A stretch of 64,000 nucleotides of DNA from Bryobacteraceae bacterium (GTDB lineage Bacteria > Acidobacteriota > Terriglobia > Bryobacterales > Bryobacteraceae). Below, piece by piece: positions 33,640-42,068 of the stretch. The translations under genes were made by a program, and so were the position numbers. Positions within the stretch are counted from its first letter, which is position 1. Every line of letters starts with the position of its first letter. Location: contig JAIEMJ010000007.1 of assembly GCA_019752335.1 (NCBI GenBank), positions 1 to 64,000 on the forward strand. Reading direction: 5' to 3'. The notes under the pieces were generated by a model. It had not been told where the DNA came from, searched no databases, and was given only the letters and a program-made list of their open reading frames with translations.

Positions 33640-36438
33640 ATGCGGCTTGCGCTGGGGTTCCTCTCGGCCGTCACTTGCCTGGCGCAAGTGAATCCGGCCT
33701 CGATTCAAATCGTCTCCGATACGGACCAGGTGCTGGTGGGCCGGAGCGTGCAGATGCGTGCCGTGGTGCGCGATGCGCAAGGCAATCCGCGCACCGGCGA
33801 TCCGGTGTTGTGGACGGTGAACAACCGCGCGATCGCCGAAGTGAGCTCGCAGGGCGAAGTGCGCGCGGTGGGTTTGGGCATTGTCCGCGTCTCGGCGCAG
33901 GTGGGCACCGTGCGCGTCGAAGCGCCGATCCAGACGATGCCGCGCGAAGTGACCATCTCGCCCGGCAGTTCCACGCTGGACATCAATGCGACGCAGCAAT
34001 TTCGCGCGACCGCGCTGGACGCCGATGGCGCCGTCATCAACGGTGTCACGTTTACCTGGGCGGTGACCAATAAGAACGGCGGCGGCACGTCGTTGGTGAC
34101 GGTAACGACCACCGGCATGCTGACGGCCCGCGCGGAAGGCGGAGCCTTGGTGCGCGCGACCTACACCTACAACGAGAACGTGACCGGGATGCAGCGCCAG
34201 TGGCTGGCGATGGCCCCGGTGGATGTTGCGATGCCGCGCACCTACGAGGTCACGCGGGTGATCAACACGCGCGAGAAGATCCAGCGTAGCTTTGAACTGC
34301 GCGCCCGGCCCTCCATGCTGTGGGGCACCGACGATGGCCAGCTCTTCTTCAACGCGACGCTCGACGGCCTGTCGAACGGCCTGGTGCATTGGAACTACGG
34401 CGACTGGAAGATGGTCGCCGCGGGTGGCACGCCGCGCTTCACCGGCGGCAGCTTCGTGCAGGATCTGCGCATTCACACCATCACGTCGGGTGGCCAGATC
34501 ATGGCGCTTGAAGAGACCAATGGCAACGGGAATCAACTGAGCCGCGGCGACCGCACCGGTTTGCAGCCCTTCCTCACGGTGAACGCACCGCTGGCCGGCA
34601 CCGAAGGGGCTAACGGTATCTTTGTCAGCCGTAACTCGTATACGCCGTCGGGTTGGGTGATGGTCCGCGCGACTTTCCGCTTCCCCGGGACCACCACGAC
34701 GCTCACCGGCCTCTTCCGCGGCTTCGGCGAGCGCATCACCGAACTGCTGGCCCACAGCGGCGAGACGCTACCCGGCTTCACCGGCGCGCTGAACCTGGAG
34801 GGAGATTTCGGCATCACGGACGACGGTGTGGCTTACTACGCTATCTCAGCGGGCGCACAGCGCACCATCTTCCGGCATCAGGACGCGCGCGAGAAACTGA
34901 TCACCATCAATGACCCGTTGGCCGGTTCTACTGTGAGGCGCTTCCTCGGCGGCCGCGCCAACGCGCCCACCTTCTTCGTCAGCGAGCGCGGCGACGTGCT
35001 CTGCTCGGTGGAACTCAACGACAACACGCAGCACTTTGTGCGCTACACGAAGGCCGGCGGCGCCACGCCGCAAACCTTGCGCCAGAATAGCGTCACCGGC
35101 ATCCTCTGGCACAATTCGGACGCGGGCACCCTCTTCTTCGGCAATCCGTTTAACAACCAGGGCAGTGGCATCTACATCTGGCCCACGGGCGGCGGCAATC
35201 TGCGCTCGTTGCTCGTCCCCGGACGCACGCAGGTGGCGGCGCAAGCCGTGCAGGACGTCGAGAGCGGCTTCCTGGCGCCCAATGGCGAAGCGACGCTGAT
35301 GATCCGGGGCGCGAGCTCCAATATGCTCGTCGTGCGCATGCTCGAAGAGCCCTGGGTGATTGCCCAGCACGGTGACCGCATCAACATCGACGCGCCTTGG
35401 AACATGATCAACTTCGTGGGCGGCGCCCGGCAGGGTCCGGCGCACTTACTGACGGGCGGGACGGCGAGCACCGTGGCGGTGGCGGATCGCGATACGCTGC
35501 GGCCCGTTGTCACTTACGGCGAGCGTCTGTACGGCACGCAGATGTTCTTCGGGAGTTCGGTGAATAACTCGAACTGGAATGCGCGCAAGGCTCCCAACGG
35601 CGACCTCTACTTCACCCACGGCCTGGGCCTGGGCCGCGTTGCGGCGGGCAGCACGAATATCGAGATGTTCCTGCGCTTCCCGCTGACGATTGACGGCCTG
35701 ACGATTTCGGCGCCCTTCTGGGTGGACGCGAATTCGCGCGGCGATGTCTTCTGGACCTCCTTCGCCAACTCAGGCGGCGGCGAGAATCGCCTCTACGTCA
35801 CGCGTGACGGCCAGCATCGTTTCCTCCTAGCCTATAGCGCGACCTCCACCACGGCCACCACGCTCGAGGGGCGCATCGTGTCTAACGTATCGAGCTACAC
35901 GCTCGACGACGACGGACGGCTGATGGCGTCGATGCAGTTCCGCAATCAGCCGGACAATACCATTTACCTGTGGAACGGCCAAACCTGGCAGTTCCTGGCG
36001 CGGCAGAATGAGACGCGCATCGGCGGCCAGGTAATTACTTCGATCAGCAACTATATGCGCGCGGGCGGAAACCGCTTGTTCTCCATGTTTCAGGTGGCCG
36101 GCGCGCGCAACATCATCGCCGAGTGGCGCGGCAGCGCTTGGGAGGCCGTCCTGAATGACTCGCAGGTGCTGCCCCATGGCCAAGTGGTGAACAGCGTCAG
36201 TCTTTTTGACGTCAATCGCGCGGGTGACATCTTTTTCCAGCACAGCGCCGGCACGCCGTTCCTGATGGTGCGGAAAGGCGACCGCTATCTGAAAGTCGCG
36301 AACCTGTTTCAGCCGACCGCCGCCAGCGAGTACATCATCCGCGTCCTCGGCATCGACTTCCGGGATGACGGCACCGTTTTCCTGCTGGCGATCAACAGCG
36401 AAGATGAGCAAGTCCTTTACCAGGCGCGTCCCTTGTGA
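33640..36438 (+). CDS. Large secreted protein with Big-like domains and propeller-like body
   Basis: A 932-residue protein with a signal peptide (MRLALGFLSAVTCLAQ). Two bacterial Ig-like (Big_2-type) domains follow: SIQIVSDTDQVLVGRSVQMR and VTISPGSSTLDINATQQFRA. The rest is a long series of beta-rich repeats with phrases such as ITDDGVAYYAISAGAQ, SERGDVLCSVELND and LDDDGRLMASMQFRNQP, suggesting one or more beta-propellers. The start is the ATG at 33640, 4 nt after the DUF1501 stop; a longer frame reaching back to 33442 lies inside that gene and is rejected. Likely cell-surface or periplasmic, part of the DUF1549/DUF1501 operon. Confidence 0.75.
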   Translation: MRLALGFLSAVTCLAQVNPASIQIVSDTDQVLVGRSVQMRAVVRDAQGNPRTGDPVLWTVNNRAIAEVSSQGEVRAVGLGIVRVSAQVGTVRVEAPIQTMPREVTISPGSSTLDINATQQFRATALDADGAVINGVTFTWAVTNKNGGGTSLVTVTTTGMLTARAEGGALVRATYTYNENVTGMQRQWLAMAPVDVAMPRTYEVTRVINTREKIQRSFELRARPSMLWGTDDGQLFFNATLDGLSNGLVHWNYGDWKMVAAGGTPRFTGGSFVQDLRIHTITSGGQIMALEETNGNGNQLSRGDRTGLQPFLTVNAPLAGTEGANGIFVSRNSYTPSGWVMVRATFRFPGTTTTLTGLFRGFGERITELLAHSGETLPGFTGALNLEGDFGITDDGVAYYAISAGAQRTIFRHQDAREKLITINDPLAGSTVRRFLGGRANAPTFFVSERGDVLCSVELNDNTQHFVRYTKAGGATPQTLRQNSVTGILWHNSDAGTLFFGNPFNNQGSGIYIWPTGGGNLRSLLVPGRTQVAAQAVQDVESGFLAPNGEATLMIRGASSNMLVVRMLEEPWVIAQHGDRINIDAPWNMINFVGGARQGPAHLLTGGTASTVAVADRDTLRPVVTYGERLYGTQMFFGSSVNNSNWNARKAPNGDLYFTHGLGLGRVAAGSTNIEMFLRFPLTIDGLTISAPFWVDANSRGDVFWTSFANSGGGENRLYVTRDGQHRFLLAYSATSTTATTLEGRIVSNVSSYTLDDDGRLMASMQFRNQPDNTIYLWNGQTWQFLARQNETRIGGQVITSISNYMRAGGNRLFSMFQVAGARNIIAEWRGSAWEAVLNDSQVLPHGQVVNSVSLFDVNRAGDIFFQHSAGTPFLMVRKGDRYLKVANLFQPTAASEYIIRVLGIDFRDDGTVFLLAINSEDEQVLYQARPL

Positions 36439-36872
36439 TGGAAGTCCTGGCGAACCGTCTGGCCTCGCTGGCCAACTTACGCATGCAGAGTCTGCTGAAT
36501 TTGCGGGGCACCGTGCATCACTATGACCCGGTGCCGGGAGACGTGAACTCAGTGTCGCGGGTGGCGGGGGGCGACGTCATGTTGAAGCATTTCCGCCGCG
36601 CCGAGCAGCCTTACCACGACCTGACTCGCTTTACCGGCCCTGACCGCATCATGCCCCATGTGATTGACCGCGGGCTGCTGCCGATCGTCACGGCCTTGGC
36701 TAAGGAGATCCTGGGCCGGAAACTGCTGGTTACCCGCTACTCCGCCAGTCCGACGCTGAAGGGCGCGACGGTGGTGCACCTTGCCAACTACGGGATCCGT
36801 ATCCAGATCCACGTGGACGCGCCGAGCCAGGACACGATTGTGGCTTGGGAATGCCTGTACGGGGCGCGCTGA
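36438..36872 (+). CDS. Conserved-looking protein of unknown function, last gene of the operon
   Basis: A 144-residue protein starting MEVLANRLASLANLRMQSLL; its ATG overlaps the TGA of the large secreted protein by one base, so translation is coupled. It contains HYDPVPGDVNSVSRVAGGD, FTGPDRIMPHVIDRGLLPI and VTRYSASPTLKGATVVHL. There is no signal peptide, membrane segment or recognisable motif. Coupling suggests a role together with the secreted proteins upstream or simply shared expression. It is convergent with GDPD, 2 nt apart. Confidence 0.6.
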   Translation: MEVLANRLASLANLRMQSLLNLRGTVHHYDPVPGDVNSVSRVAGGDVMLKHFRRAEQPYHDLTRFTGPDRIMPHVIDRGLLPIVTALAKEILGRKLLVTRYSASPTLKGATVVHLANYGIRIQIHVDAPSQDTIVAWECLYGAR

Positions 36873-36874
36873 GT

Positions 36875-37633
36875 CTACGGGCGCAGCATCGCGACCAGAC
36901 GGCCAGGATGATCGGTCTGAATTCCGGTCGCGCCGAGGCGGATCGCCTCTCGCCACGCGGATTCGTTATCGTCCTCGCCCAGGCGATCCACGAAAATTCC
37001 CTTGCGCGCCGCGGCGGCTACGGTGATCACCTCCGCGCGAAAGTCGCGGCGGTCGAAGGCGATCACTTTGGGCCGAAATTCGCGTAAAGCACTGCGCAGC
37101 GCGCCAGCGGAGACCGCCTCCGGCATGCTCAGATAGCTGTGCCCCAGCGCGCGCAGTTCGCGATGCAGGGCGAGACCGCCGTAGACGACGCAGCGATCCA
37201 GCATCCGATGGCGGCGCAGGTGCGCGATGATGGCGGGCGCGGCGATCTGTTTCGCGTCGAGGTAGAGACCGCATTTACCGCGTAGAGTTTCGAGCGCCTG
37301 GTCGAAGCTGGGCACTCGCGTTCCCGCGTACTCGGGCCGATGCGCTCCGGCGTCGAGTTGGGAGAGGTAGGCCATGTCTAACTCGGCTACCGCGCCGTGG
37401 CCGTTGGTGGTGGCGTCCACTGTAGGGTTGTGCATGAGGACAGGCTGGCCGTCGCGCGTGGTGCGGACGTCGAGTTCCACCCAGTCCGCGCCGAGGGCGA
37501 TGGCGCGTTCAATCGCGGGCAGGGTGTTCTCCGGGCACTCGAGATGCTCGCCGCGATGAGCGATGACCTGAATCGGGCGGGTGGCGGCGGGGGCAGCGAT
37601 GCAGGTGAGGATAGCGCGGCGGCTCAGGCTCAT
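36875..37633 (-). CDS. Glycerophosphodiester phosphodiesterase
   Basis: A 252-residue GDPD-family protein. VIAHRGEHLECPENTLPAIE carries the HR and ENT signatures, WVELDVRTTRDGQPVLMHNP the ExD and catalytic His, GLYLDAK the third acidic site, and GIQTDHPGRL the terminal Asp-Pro-like motif. These enzymes hydrolyse glycerophosphodiesters to glycerol-3-phosphate and an alcohol. The N-terminus (MSLSRRAILTCIAAPAATRP) is short and resembles a weak Tat-type signal, so it may be periplasmic. The next upstream gene on this strand is the small partner gene at 37642, 8 nt away. Confidence 0.88.
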   Translation of the reverse strand: MSLSRRAILTCIAAPAATRPIQVIAHRGEHLECPENTLPAIERAIALGADWVELDVRTTRDGQPVLMHNPTVDATTNGHGAVAELDMAYLSQLDAGAHRPEYAGTRVPSFDQALETLRGKCGLYLDAKQIAAPAIIAHLRRHRMLDRCVVYGGLALHRELRALGHSYLSMPEAVSAGALRSALREFRPKVIAFDRRDFRAEVITVAAAARKGIFVDRLGEDDNESAWREAIRLGATGIQTDHPGRLVAMLRP

Positions 37634-37641
37634 GCCGGCCG

Positions 37642-37953
37642 CTAATTGCTGGCGCTTTTGGCCGCGTATTCGCGACGAGCGACGCCGATCGCCACGGCGA
37701 CCGACGCGCCGCTCTTGGCCAGCGCTTGCTCCAGGACGGTGTCTTCAAAGTGATCCAGAAAAACGCGCTTGTGCAGGTCCATGCGCAAGCCTTTTTCCTG
37801 AAGTTTGCCGGCCCGTTCGTAATTGACGATCGCGAAGGGCAAAGGCGGTTCGTCGAAGACCGTAGCCCCGACAAAGACGACTTCGCCGTCGCCAAGACCT
37901 TTCGGCAGACGAATTTCACGAGCCTCGTAATTCATGCGAATCGGTTGGTCCAT
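37642..37953 (-). CDS. 103-residue partner gene of the ART-like locus
   Basis: The protein starts MDQPIRMNYEAREIRLPKGL, then GEVVFVGATVFDEPPLPFAI and ends AVAIGVARREYAAKSASN. No family is recognised. A GGGAGA ribosome-binding sequence precedes the ATG at 37953, which supports an independent start even though the frame is open upstream into the ART-like gene (see below). Its compact size and position directly after a putative toxin-type gene suggest an immunity or antitoxin role, by inference only. Confidence 0.6.
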   Translation of the reverse strand: MDQPIRMNYEAREIRLPKGLGDGEVVFVGATVFDEPPLPFAIVNYERAGKLQEKGLRMDLHKRVFLDHFEDTVLEQALAKSGASVAVAIGVARREYAAKSASN

Positions 37954-37955
37954 GG

Positions 37956-38535
37956 TTAAAAGATCTCCCAACGATTTTGAACTTGAGCCTTGTCGACCGC
38001 GCCCACGGCCAGAATCCCGGCATCGCGCAGGGCCCGCACCAAGGCTTCGAGTCTCCGCGTGGAGTTGCGGCGCCCGCGGCGTGGGCTTGCCACCGGGCGG
38101 GAACAATGCGGGGCGTTGTACTTCGCGCGCGTGGCCAACCGGATCTATGACGCCCAACAGGAAAGAGGCCTCGCCATCATGGTGATAGCTTTTCCATTCA
38201 TACGGCGGTTGCAGTTGGCGCCCAATCACGGACACCGGGTCCAGCAGCTTGGTGCCGAAGCCGTCCTGCTCTTCAATTTCAATCTGATAGACATAAGCCG
38301 GCTGGGCAGCCGTGGGCAATTTTTCGCCGGCCAAGGCGTATCCGCAAGCGATGCCATAAGAGCGGGTGAGGGAAACGAACGGACTGATGGTTGTGCCGCG
38401 CGCAATGTGATGCACCAGACGGCTCACCTGCTGGCTCCTGCCCGCGCCGGGGAAGTGCGCCCGAAAGCCGGTGCGGCGAGCGTCGTGTTGATGCCAGTAA
38501 GTTCCAATACTTGCCCCTCGATAGAAGATCGGCAT
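37956..38535 (-). pseudogene. ART-like gene with a frameshift near its middle
   Basis: From the ATG at 38535 the protein reads MPIFYRGASIGTYWHQHDAR, then TTISPFVSLTRSYGIACGYA and HHDGEASFLLGVIDPVG. An Arg in YRG, a Ser-Leu-Thr after PFV and a D-G-E late motif resemble the R-S-E layout of some ADP-ribosyltransferases; this is inference. Around 38090-38125 the sensible frame changes: the better C-terminus (RRGRRNSTRRLEALVRALRD through KAQVQNRWEIF, stop at 37956) is in a different frame. Without the shift the first frame stays open and fuses to the downstream partner (297 residues). Sequencing error, mutation and recoding all remain possible; no slippery heptamer was found. Confidence 0.55.
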
Positions 38536-38554
38536 ATCTGCTAGTTCCTTTAGT

Positions 38555-39487
38555 CTATGCGCCGCGAGAGCCCGTAATGATGGTGGCTTCGCGGAGTTTG
38601 CGGAGTTCGCGCCTAGCCACTTGGGCCCAGGAACTGCCGGGGTCGAGCTTGAGGTAGGTCTTCCAATGGCGTAGGGCGCGGAGGCGGTCGCCGGAGCCTT
38701 GGTAAAGGAGGGCAATGTTGTAGTGGGCGTCGGCGTAGCTGGCGTTGAGTTCGAGGGCCCGAAGATAGTGTTTGAGGGCGCCAGCGCGGTCGCCGCGTTC
38801 GTCGAAGAGGTTGGCGAGGTTAAAGTGAGCGAGGGGATAGTTGGGATCCGCCTCCACGGCGCGGGCATAGTAGCGCTCGGCGTCGCGATGGCAGCGAGCG
38901 TTGAAGTAAATGGTGCCGATATTCACTAGCGCCGGCGCGAGGGCCGGATTGGCCCGTAACGCGGACTCATACATGGCCATGATCTCGCGGGCCGGCGCGT
39001 GCGCCTGTTCGGCTTCGAGCGCCAGATGAAAGAGCCGTTCGGCCTCGCTCTTCAGGCGGCGCTCCTCGCTCGCCGCCGCCGCCGCGACATGCGTGGCTGG
39101 CAGCGCCGTTACCGAGCGGGTTTCGAAGTCGAAGAGCAATTGCCCGGTGCGGGGATCGAGCCGGTAGCCCGCCGCTTGTACGCCGACGCGCTTCCCGTCC
39201 AGGAAGAGCTTCAGTTCGGTAAGCGGATTCTTCACGTCGCGCAAACGCTCGCGGATCGACTTGAACGTGCGCTGCAACTGGTCCGCGCGGATGCCCTGCT
39301 CGGCCAACTTGCGCAGCGACCGGAGAGCCAAGAGGTCCTGATACTCGTACGTTTCGAGCGCAGGCATCAGCTTCCAACGCTCCCACGCGCGCAGGCGCCG
39401 CTCATCCAGATTGAGCAGACGAATCACCTGTGGGCGAGTGTAGGTCCGTTGCACCGTCGTTTGTACCGATTCGAGTGTAGCACTCAC
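38555..39487 (-). CDS. MerR-type HTH fused to TPR repeats
   Basis: A 310-residue protein. Residues ~14-45 form a MerR-like helix-turn-helix (TYTRPQVIRLLNLDERRLRA, with W in WERWKLMP). A coiled/linker region and a beta segment (YRLDPRTGQLLFDFETRS) follow. At least four TPR units run from about residue 185 onward (ALVNIGTIYFNARCHRDAER, AHFNLANLFDERGDRAGALK, AHYNIALLYQGSGDRLRALR). The combination suggests a DNA-binding regulator whose partner binding is through the TPRs. The GTG at 39487 is chosen because an upstream start would overlap the rhomboid gene; the N-terminal limit is uncertain. Confidence 0.72.
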   Translation of the reverse strand: MSATLESVQTTVQRTYTRPQVIRLLNLDERRLRAWERWKLMPALETYEYQDLLALRSLRKLAEQGIRADQLQRTFKSIRERLRDVKNPLTELKLFLDGKRVGVQAAGYRLDPRTGQLLFDFETRSVTALPATHVAAAAASEERRLKSEAERLFHLALEAEQAHAPAREIMAMYESALRANPALAPALVNIGTIYFNARCHRDAERYYARAVEADPNYPLAHFNLANLFDERGDRAGALKHYLRALELNASYADAHYNIALLYQGSGDRLRALRHWKTYLKLDPGSSWAQVARRELRKLREATIITGSRGA

Positions 39488-39509
39488 GTGCGCAAAACCA
39501 CCGTATCCA

Positions 39510-40349
39510 TTACTGCGATTGCATCCCGGAGAACCACCAGTACCAGCGTAGGAAAGAAGCACCGGTCAATAGCAGACAGATCGATCCCAGTACCTGCCAA
39601 ACGCGCTCCTTCAGGTTCATAAAGAGCGACGGGAAACCGGCGGCATACGTCACCGCGAGGCCGGTTACGAGGCCGCCCACGTGCGCGGCGTTGTCCATGC
39701 CCGGCAGGCAGCCGATCACTAAGCCGTAGATGGCCCAGCGGATCGCTTGCTGCTTGATCTCCTCGCCCATGGCCGAGCGGTCCAGGAGGCCGACGGCGAT
39801 CAGGGAACCGATCAGTCCGAAGATGCCCGCCGAAGAGCCTACCGAGATCGTGTAGTAGGACATGTTGCTACTCAGCAGGTATCCGCCTACAGTGGACGCG
39901 AAGTAAATGGCAATGTAGCGCCACACGCCGAAGGTTCTTTCGATAAACGCGCCGACGTCAAACAAGGCCCAGGAGTTCATCAGAATGTGCAGCAAACTTC
40001 CGTGCAGAAAGCCGGCCGTCACCAGCCGGAACCATTGGCCGTTTTGGAGAATCCAGTCGCCGCGTTTGGCGCCCAGGAGCGCGGAAACGCGGCCGTTGAC
40101 GTCACCAAAGTCAGTTCCCTCGGGATTCATCAACAAACATGCCGCGTAGAGCGCGACGTTGATGGTGAGAATCACGAAAGTGACAAAGCGGTCCTGCGGA
40201 ATGAATCCGCCCAGGGCTTCGGCGGCTTCGGTTCCCCGGCGTGCGACTGGGGGCCGCGGCGGCGCGATCTCGAACTCGCAGTAAGGGCAGACCCGGTCCG
40301 CCGTTGAAATGAAGGCCCGGCAGTTCGGGCACATAGGACGATTCTCCAC
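39510..40349 (-). CDS. Rhomboid-family intramembrane protease with N-terminal zinc ribbon
   Basis: A 279-residue protein. The N-terminus has CPNCRAF and CPYCEFEI, a zinc ribbon. Six or so transmembrane segments follow, including the rhomboid marks HILMNSWALFDVG, SVGSSAGIFGLIG (catalytic Ser in GSSAG) and AHVGGLVTGLAVTY (catalytic His). Rhomboids cleave transmembrane substrates within the bilayer. The start is GTG at 40349; TAGAAT lies exactly 6 nt upstream at 40361-40356. It is divergent from the aldolase/BMC operon. Confidence 0.88.
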   Translation of the reverse strand: MENRPMCPNCRAFISTADRVCPYCEFEIAPPRPPVARRGTEAAEALGGFIPQDRFVTFVILTINVALYAACLLMNPEGTDFGDVNGRVSALLGAKRGDWILQNGQWFRLVTAGFLHGSLLHILMNSWALFDVGAFIERTFGVWRYIAIYFASTVGGYLLSSNMSYYTISVGSSAGIFGLIGSLIAVGLLDRSAMGEEIKQQAIRWAIYGLVIGCLPGMDNAAHVGGLVTGLAVTYAAGFPSLFMNLKERVWQVLGSICLLLTGASFLRWYWWFSGMQSQ

Positions 40350-40355
40350 ACTTCT

Positions 40356-40371
40356 ATTCTATTGCTAGAAT
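40356..40371. promoter_or_regulatory. Facing -10 elements of rhomboid and BMC operon
   Basis: Minus-strand TAGAAT (40361-40356) serves the rhomboid gene with 6-nt spacing. Plus-strand TAGAAT (40366-40371), preceded by TGC as in an extended -10, could serve the aldolase operon, leaving a leader of about 40 nt. The two hexamers are 4 nt apart, so the promoters should compete. Confidence 0.45.
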
Positions 40372-40417
40372 TAGGTTTCCCGCTTACTTTCCCAAGAAAC
40401 GCGGCGTAGACGAACGA

Positions 40418-41194
40418 ATGGCGAAGACGGAAGCGGAACTCCGCGAAGACATTGTTGAGATTGGCCGCCTTTGTTGGACCAAAGGCTGGGTCGCCTCGAA
40501 CGACGGTAATATCAGCGTACGGCTCGACCCGGAGCGCATCCTCTGCACCCCTACGGGGATCAGCAAGGGACGCATGCGCCCGGATGACCTCATCATTGTG
40601 AATCCGCAGGGCCAGAAGATCGACGGCATCCGCGAGCGCACCAGCGAAATCAACATGCACCTGGCCGTCTACCGCTTGCGGCCGGACATTCAGGCCGTAG
40701 TCCATTGCCATCCGCCCGTCGGGACTGGGTTCGCTGCCGCCGGACGCTCACTCAATCAGGCGATTCTGCCGGAAGTGATCGTGGCCTTGGGCTGCGTCCC
40801 TCTCGCCGCCTACGGCTTGCCGGGCACCGAAGAGCTATTGAAGCCGATGCTGCCACTGATTCCGCATTACGACGCCATCCTGCTCGGCAACCACGGTGTC
40901 ACGTGCTACGGAACGGACGTCTGGAAGGCTTACTACCTGATGGAGACGGTAGAGCATTCTTCCCGCATCACCTTAGTGGCGGAGTTACTGGGCGGCCCCA
41001 AGTTGTTGCCGCGCGAGGAAGTCGACAAGCTCTTCGACGCCCGGGGGCGCTACGGGATTGCGTCGCGCAACGCCGCGGCGCCGGGCTGTCCGGTGGTCGC
41101 GGAGGAAGCGGCGCCGTCGGGCGAGCGATTTTACGTGACGCGCGAAGAGCTCATCGCCCTGGTGGACGAGGCGCTCAAGGCGCGAATGGGTTAG
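40418..41194 (+). CDS. Class II aldolase with C-terminal encapsulation-type helix
   Basis: A 258-residue class II aldolase/adducin-family protein (fuculose-phosphate-aldolase group). The zinc-binding His appear in VVHCHPP (about residues 95-97) and [12 protein letters not shown] conserved [11 protein letters not shown] lies near residue 32. The body ends near residue 220, followed by an Ala/Pro/Gly-rich linker ([20 protein letters not shown]) and a terminal amphipathic helix [18 protein letters not shown]. Such linker-plus-helix tails target enzymes into bacterial microcompartments. It likely cleaves a deoxy-sugar phosphate to lactaldehyde or glycolaldehyde and DHAP, as in PVM-type compartments; the substrate is inferred. 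Confidence 0.85.
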   Translation: MAKTEAELREDIVEIGRLCWTKGWVASNDGNISVRLDPERILCTPTGISKGRMRPDDLIIVNPQGQKIDGIRERTSEINMHLAVYRLRPDIQAVVHCHPPVGTGFAAAGRSLNQAILPEVIVALGCVPLAAYGLPGTEELLKPMLPLIPHYDAILLGNHGVTCYGTDVWKAYYLMETVEHSSRITLVAELLGGPKLLPREEVDKLFDARGRYGIASRNAAAPGCPVVAEEAAPSGERFYVTREELIALVDEALKARMG

Positions 41195-41222
41195 CATAAG
41201 AGGGCTGGAGAAGAAACAAAGC

Positions 41223-41510
41223 ATGGGTGAAGCACTCGGTATGGTGGAGACCCGCGGAATGGTGGCGATGATTGAAGCCGCCGACGCGATGGTGAAAGCG
41301 GCCAAGGTAAATCTGGTCGGCTGGGAAAAGATTGGTTCGGGCTATGTGACGGCCCTGGTCCGCGGCGACGTCGCCGCGGTCCGCGCCGCCACCGACGCGG
41401 GCGCCGCCGCGGCACGCCGCGTGGGCGAATTGATCGCCGTGCATGTGATCCCGCGGCCGCATCCGAGCCTGGAAGACGTCTTGCCCATCGGCAAGGCCAG
41501 CACGAAGTAA
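41223..41510 (+). CDS. Microcompartment shell protein, BMC-H hexamer type
   Basis: A 95-residue single BMC-domain protein (PduA/EutM/CcmK type). It begins [20 protein letters not shown], then ANKV-like [20 protein letters not shown], in which GSG is the pore loop at the hexamer axis, and [33 protein letters not shown] is the standard C-terminal edge. It would form the facet tiles of the shell, and it is the only BMC-H gene in the window. It follows the aldolase after 28 nt, with GGAG upstream of the ATG. Confidence 0.94.
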   Translation: MGEALGMVETRGMVAMIEAADAMVKAAKVNLVGWEKIGSGYVTALVRGDVAAVRAATDAGAAAARRVGELIAVHVIPRPHPSLEDVLPIGKASTK

Positions 41511-41513
41511 GCG

Positions 41514-41783
41514 ATGATTCTGGCGCGCGTTGTCGGCACCATCGTCGCCACGCGGAAGGATCCGCGGCTGGAGGGGCAGAAGCTCCTCATCGTGAAGCCC
41601 GTTTCCCCCGAAGGCCACGATGAAGCCGGTTATGTGATCGCCGTTGACACCGTAGGCGCCGGCAACCGCGAGAAGGTGCTGCTCGTCGGCGGCAGTTCGG
41701 CCCGCCTGGCCGAAGGCTGCAAGGATAAGCCGGTAGACCAGGCCATCGTCGCGATCGTCGACACCGTCGACCTGGATCGCTAG
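41514..41783 (+). CDS. Microcompartment vertex protein, BMC-P (EutN/CcmL), copy 1
   Basis: An 89-residue EutN/CcmL-family protein: MILARVVGTIVATRKDPRLE, then GQKLLIVKPVSPEG, IAVDTVGAGNREKVLLVGGS, and VDQAIVAIVDTVDL. These pentamers cap the shell vertices. Only 3 nt separate it from the BMC-H stop. Three non-identical copies in a row also occur in planctomycetal and verrucomicrobial BMC loci, suggesting distinct vertices or mixed pentamers. Confidence 0.93.
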   Translation: MILARVVGTIVATRKDPRLEGQKLLIVKPVSPEGHDEAGYVIAVDTVGAGNREKVLLVGGSSARLAEGCKDKPVDQAIVAIVDTVDLDR

Positions 41784-41786
41784 AGC

Positions 41787-42068
41787 ATGCAACTGGGACG
41801 CGTCATCGGCCGCGTGTGGGCCACCGTGAAAGATCCCGCCTTGCACGCCCAGCGACTGCTCGTCGTTCAACCACTTACCCCGGAAATGCAGCCCACCGGC
41901 AAGCAACTCGTCTGCCTGGATGGCACCGGATCCGTTGGCGCCGGTGAGCTGATTTACTGGTGTGGGGGCAAGGAATCCAGCTTCCCGTTCCTCCCTTCCG
42001 AAGTGCCCACGAACGCCACCATCGTCGGCATTGTCGACCAACTGCACGTCCAGAGGGACAAATGCTGA
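41787..42068 (+). CDS. Microcompartment vertex protein, BMC-P, copy 2
   Basis: A 93-residue EutN/CcmL-family protein: MQLGRVIGRVWATVKDPALH, then QRLLVVQPLTPEMQPTG, LDGTGSVGAGELIYWCGG and NATIVGIVDQLHV. Compared with copy 1 it has a longer loop before the last strand (KESSFPFLPSEVP). It starts 3 nt after copy 1 and its end overlaps copy 3 by 7 nt, so the trio is translationally linked. Confidence 0.93.
   Translation: MQLGRVIGRVWATVKDPALHAQRLLVVQPLTPEMQPTGKQLVCLDGTGSVGAGELIYWCGGKESSFPFLPSEVPTNATIVGIVDQLHVQRDKC

Noticed and set aside
38090-38125. Programmed ribosomal frameshift site in the ART-like gene
   Set aside because: No X-XXY-YYZ slippery heptamer and no convincing downstream structure were seen. 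A mutation or sequencing error is simpler.
37990-38544. 184-codon plus-strand frame
   Set aside because: Antisense to the ART-like gene. The minus-strand frames carry the conserved-looking blocks, and the plus frame has none.
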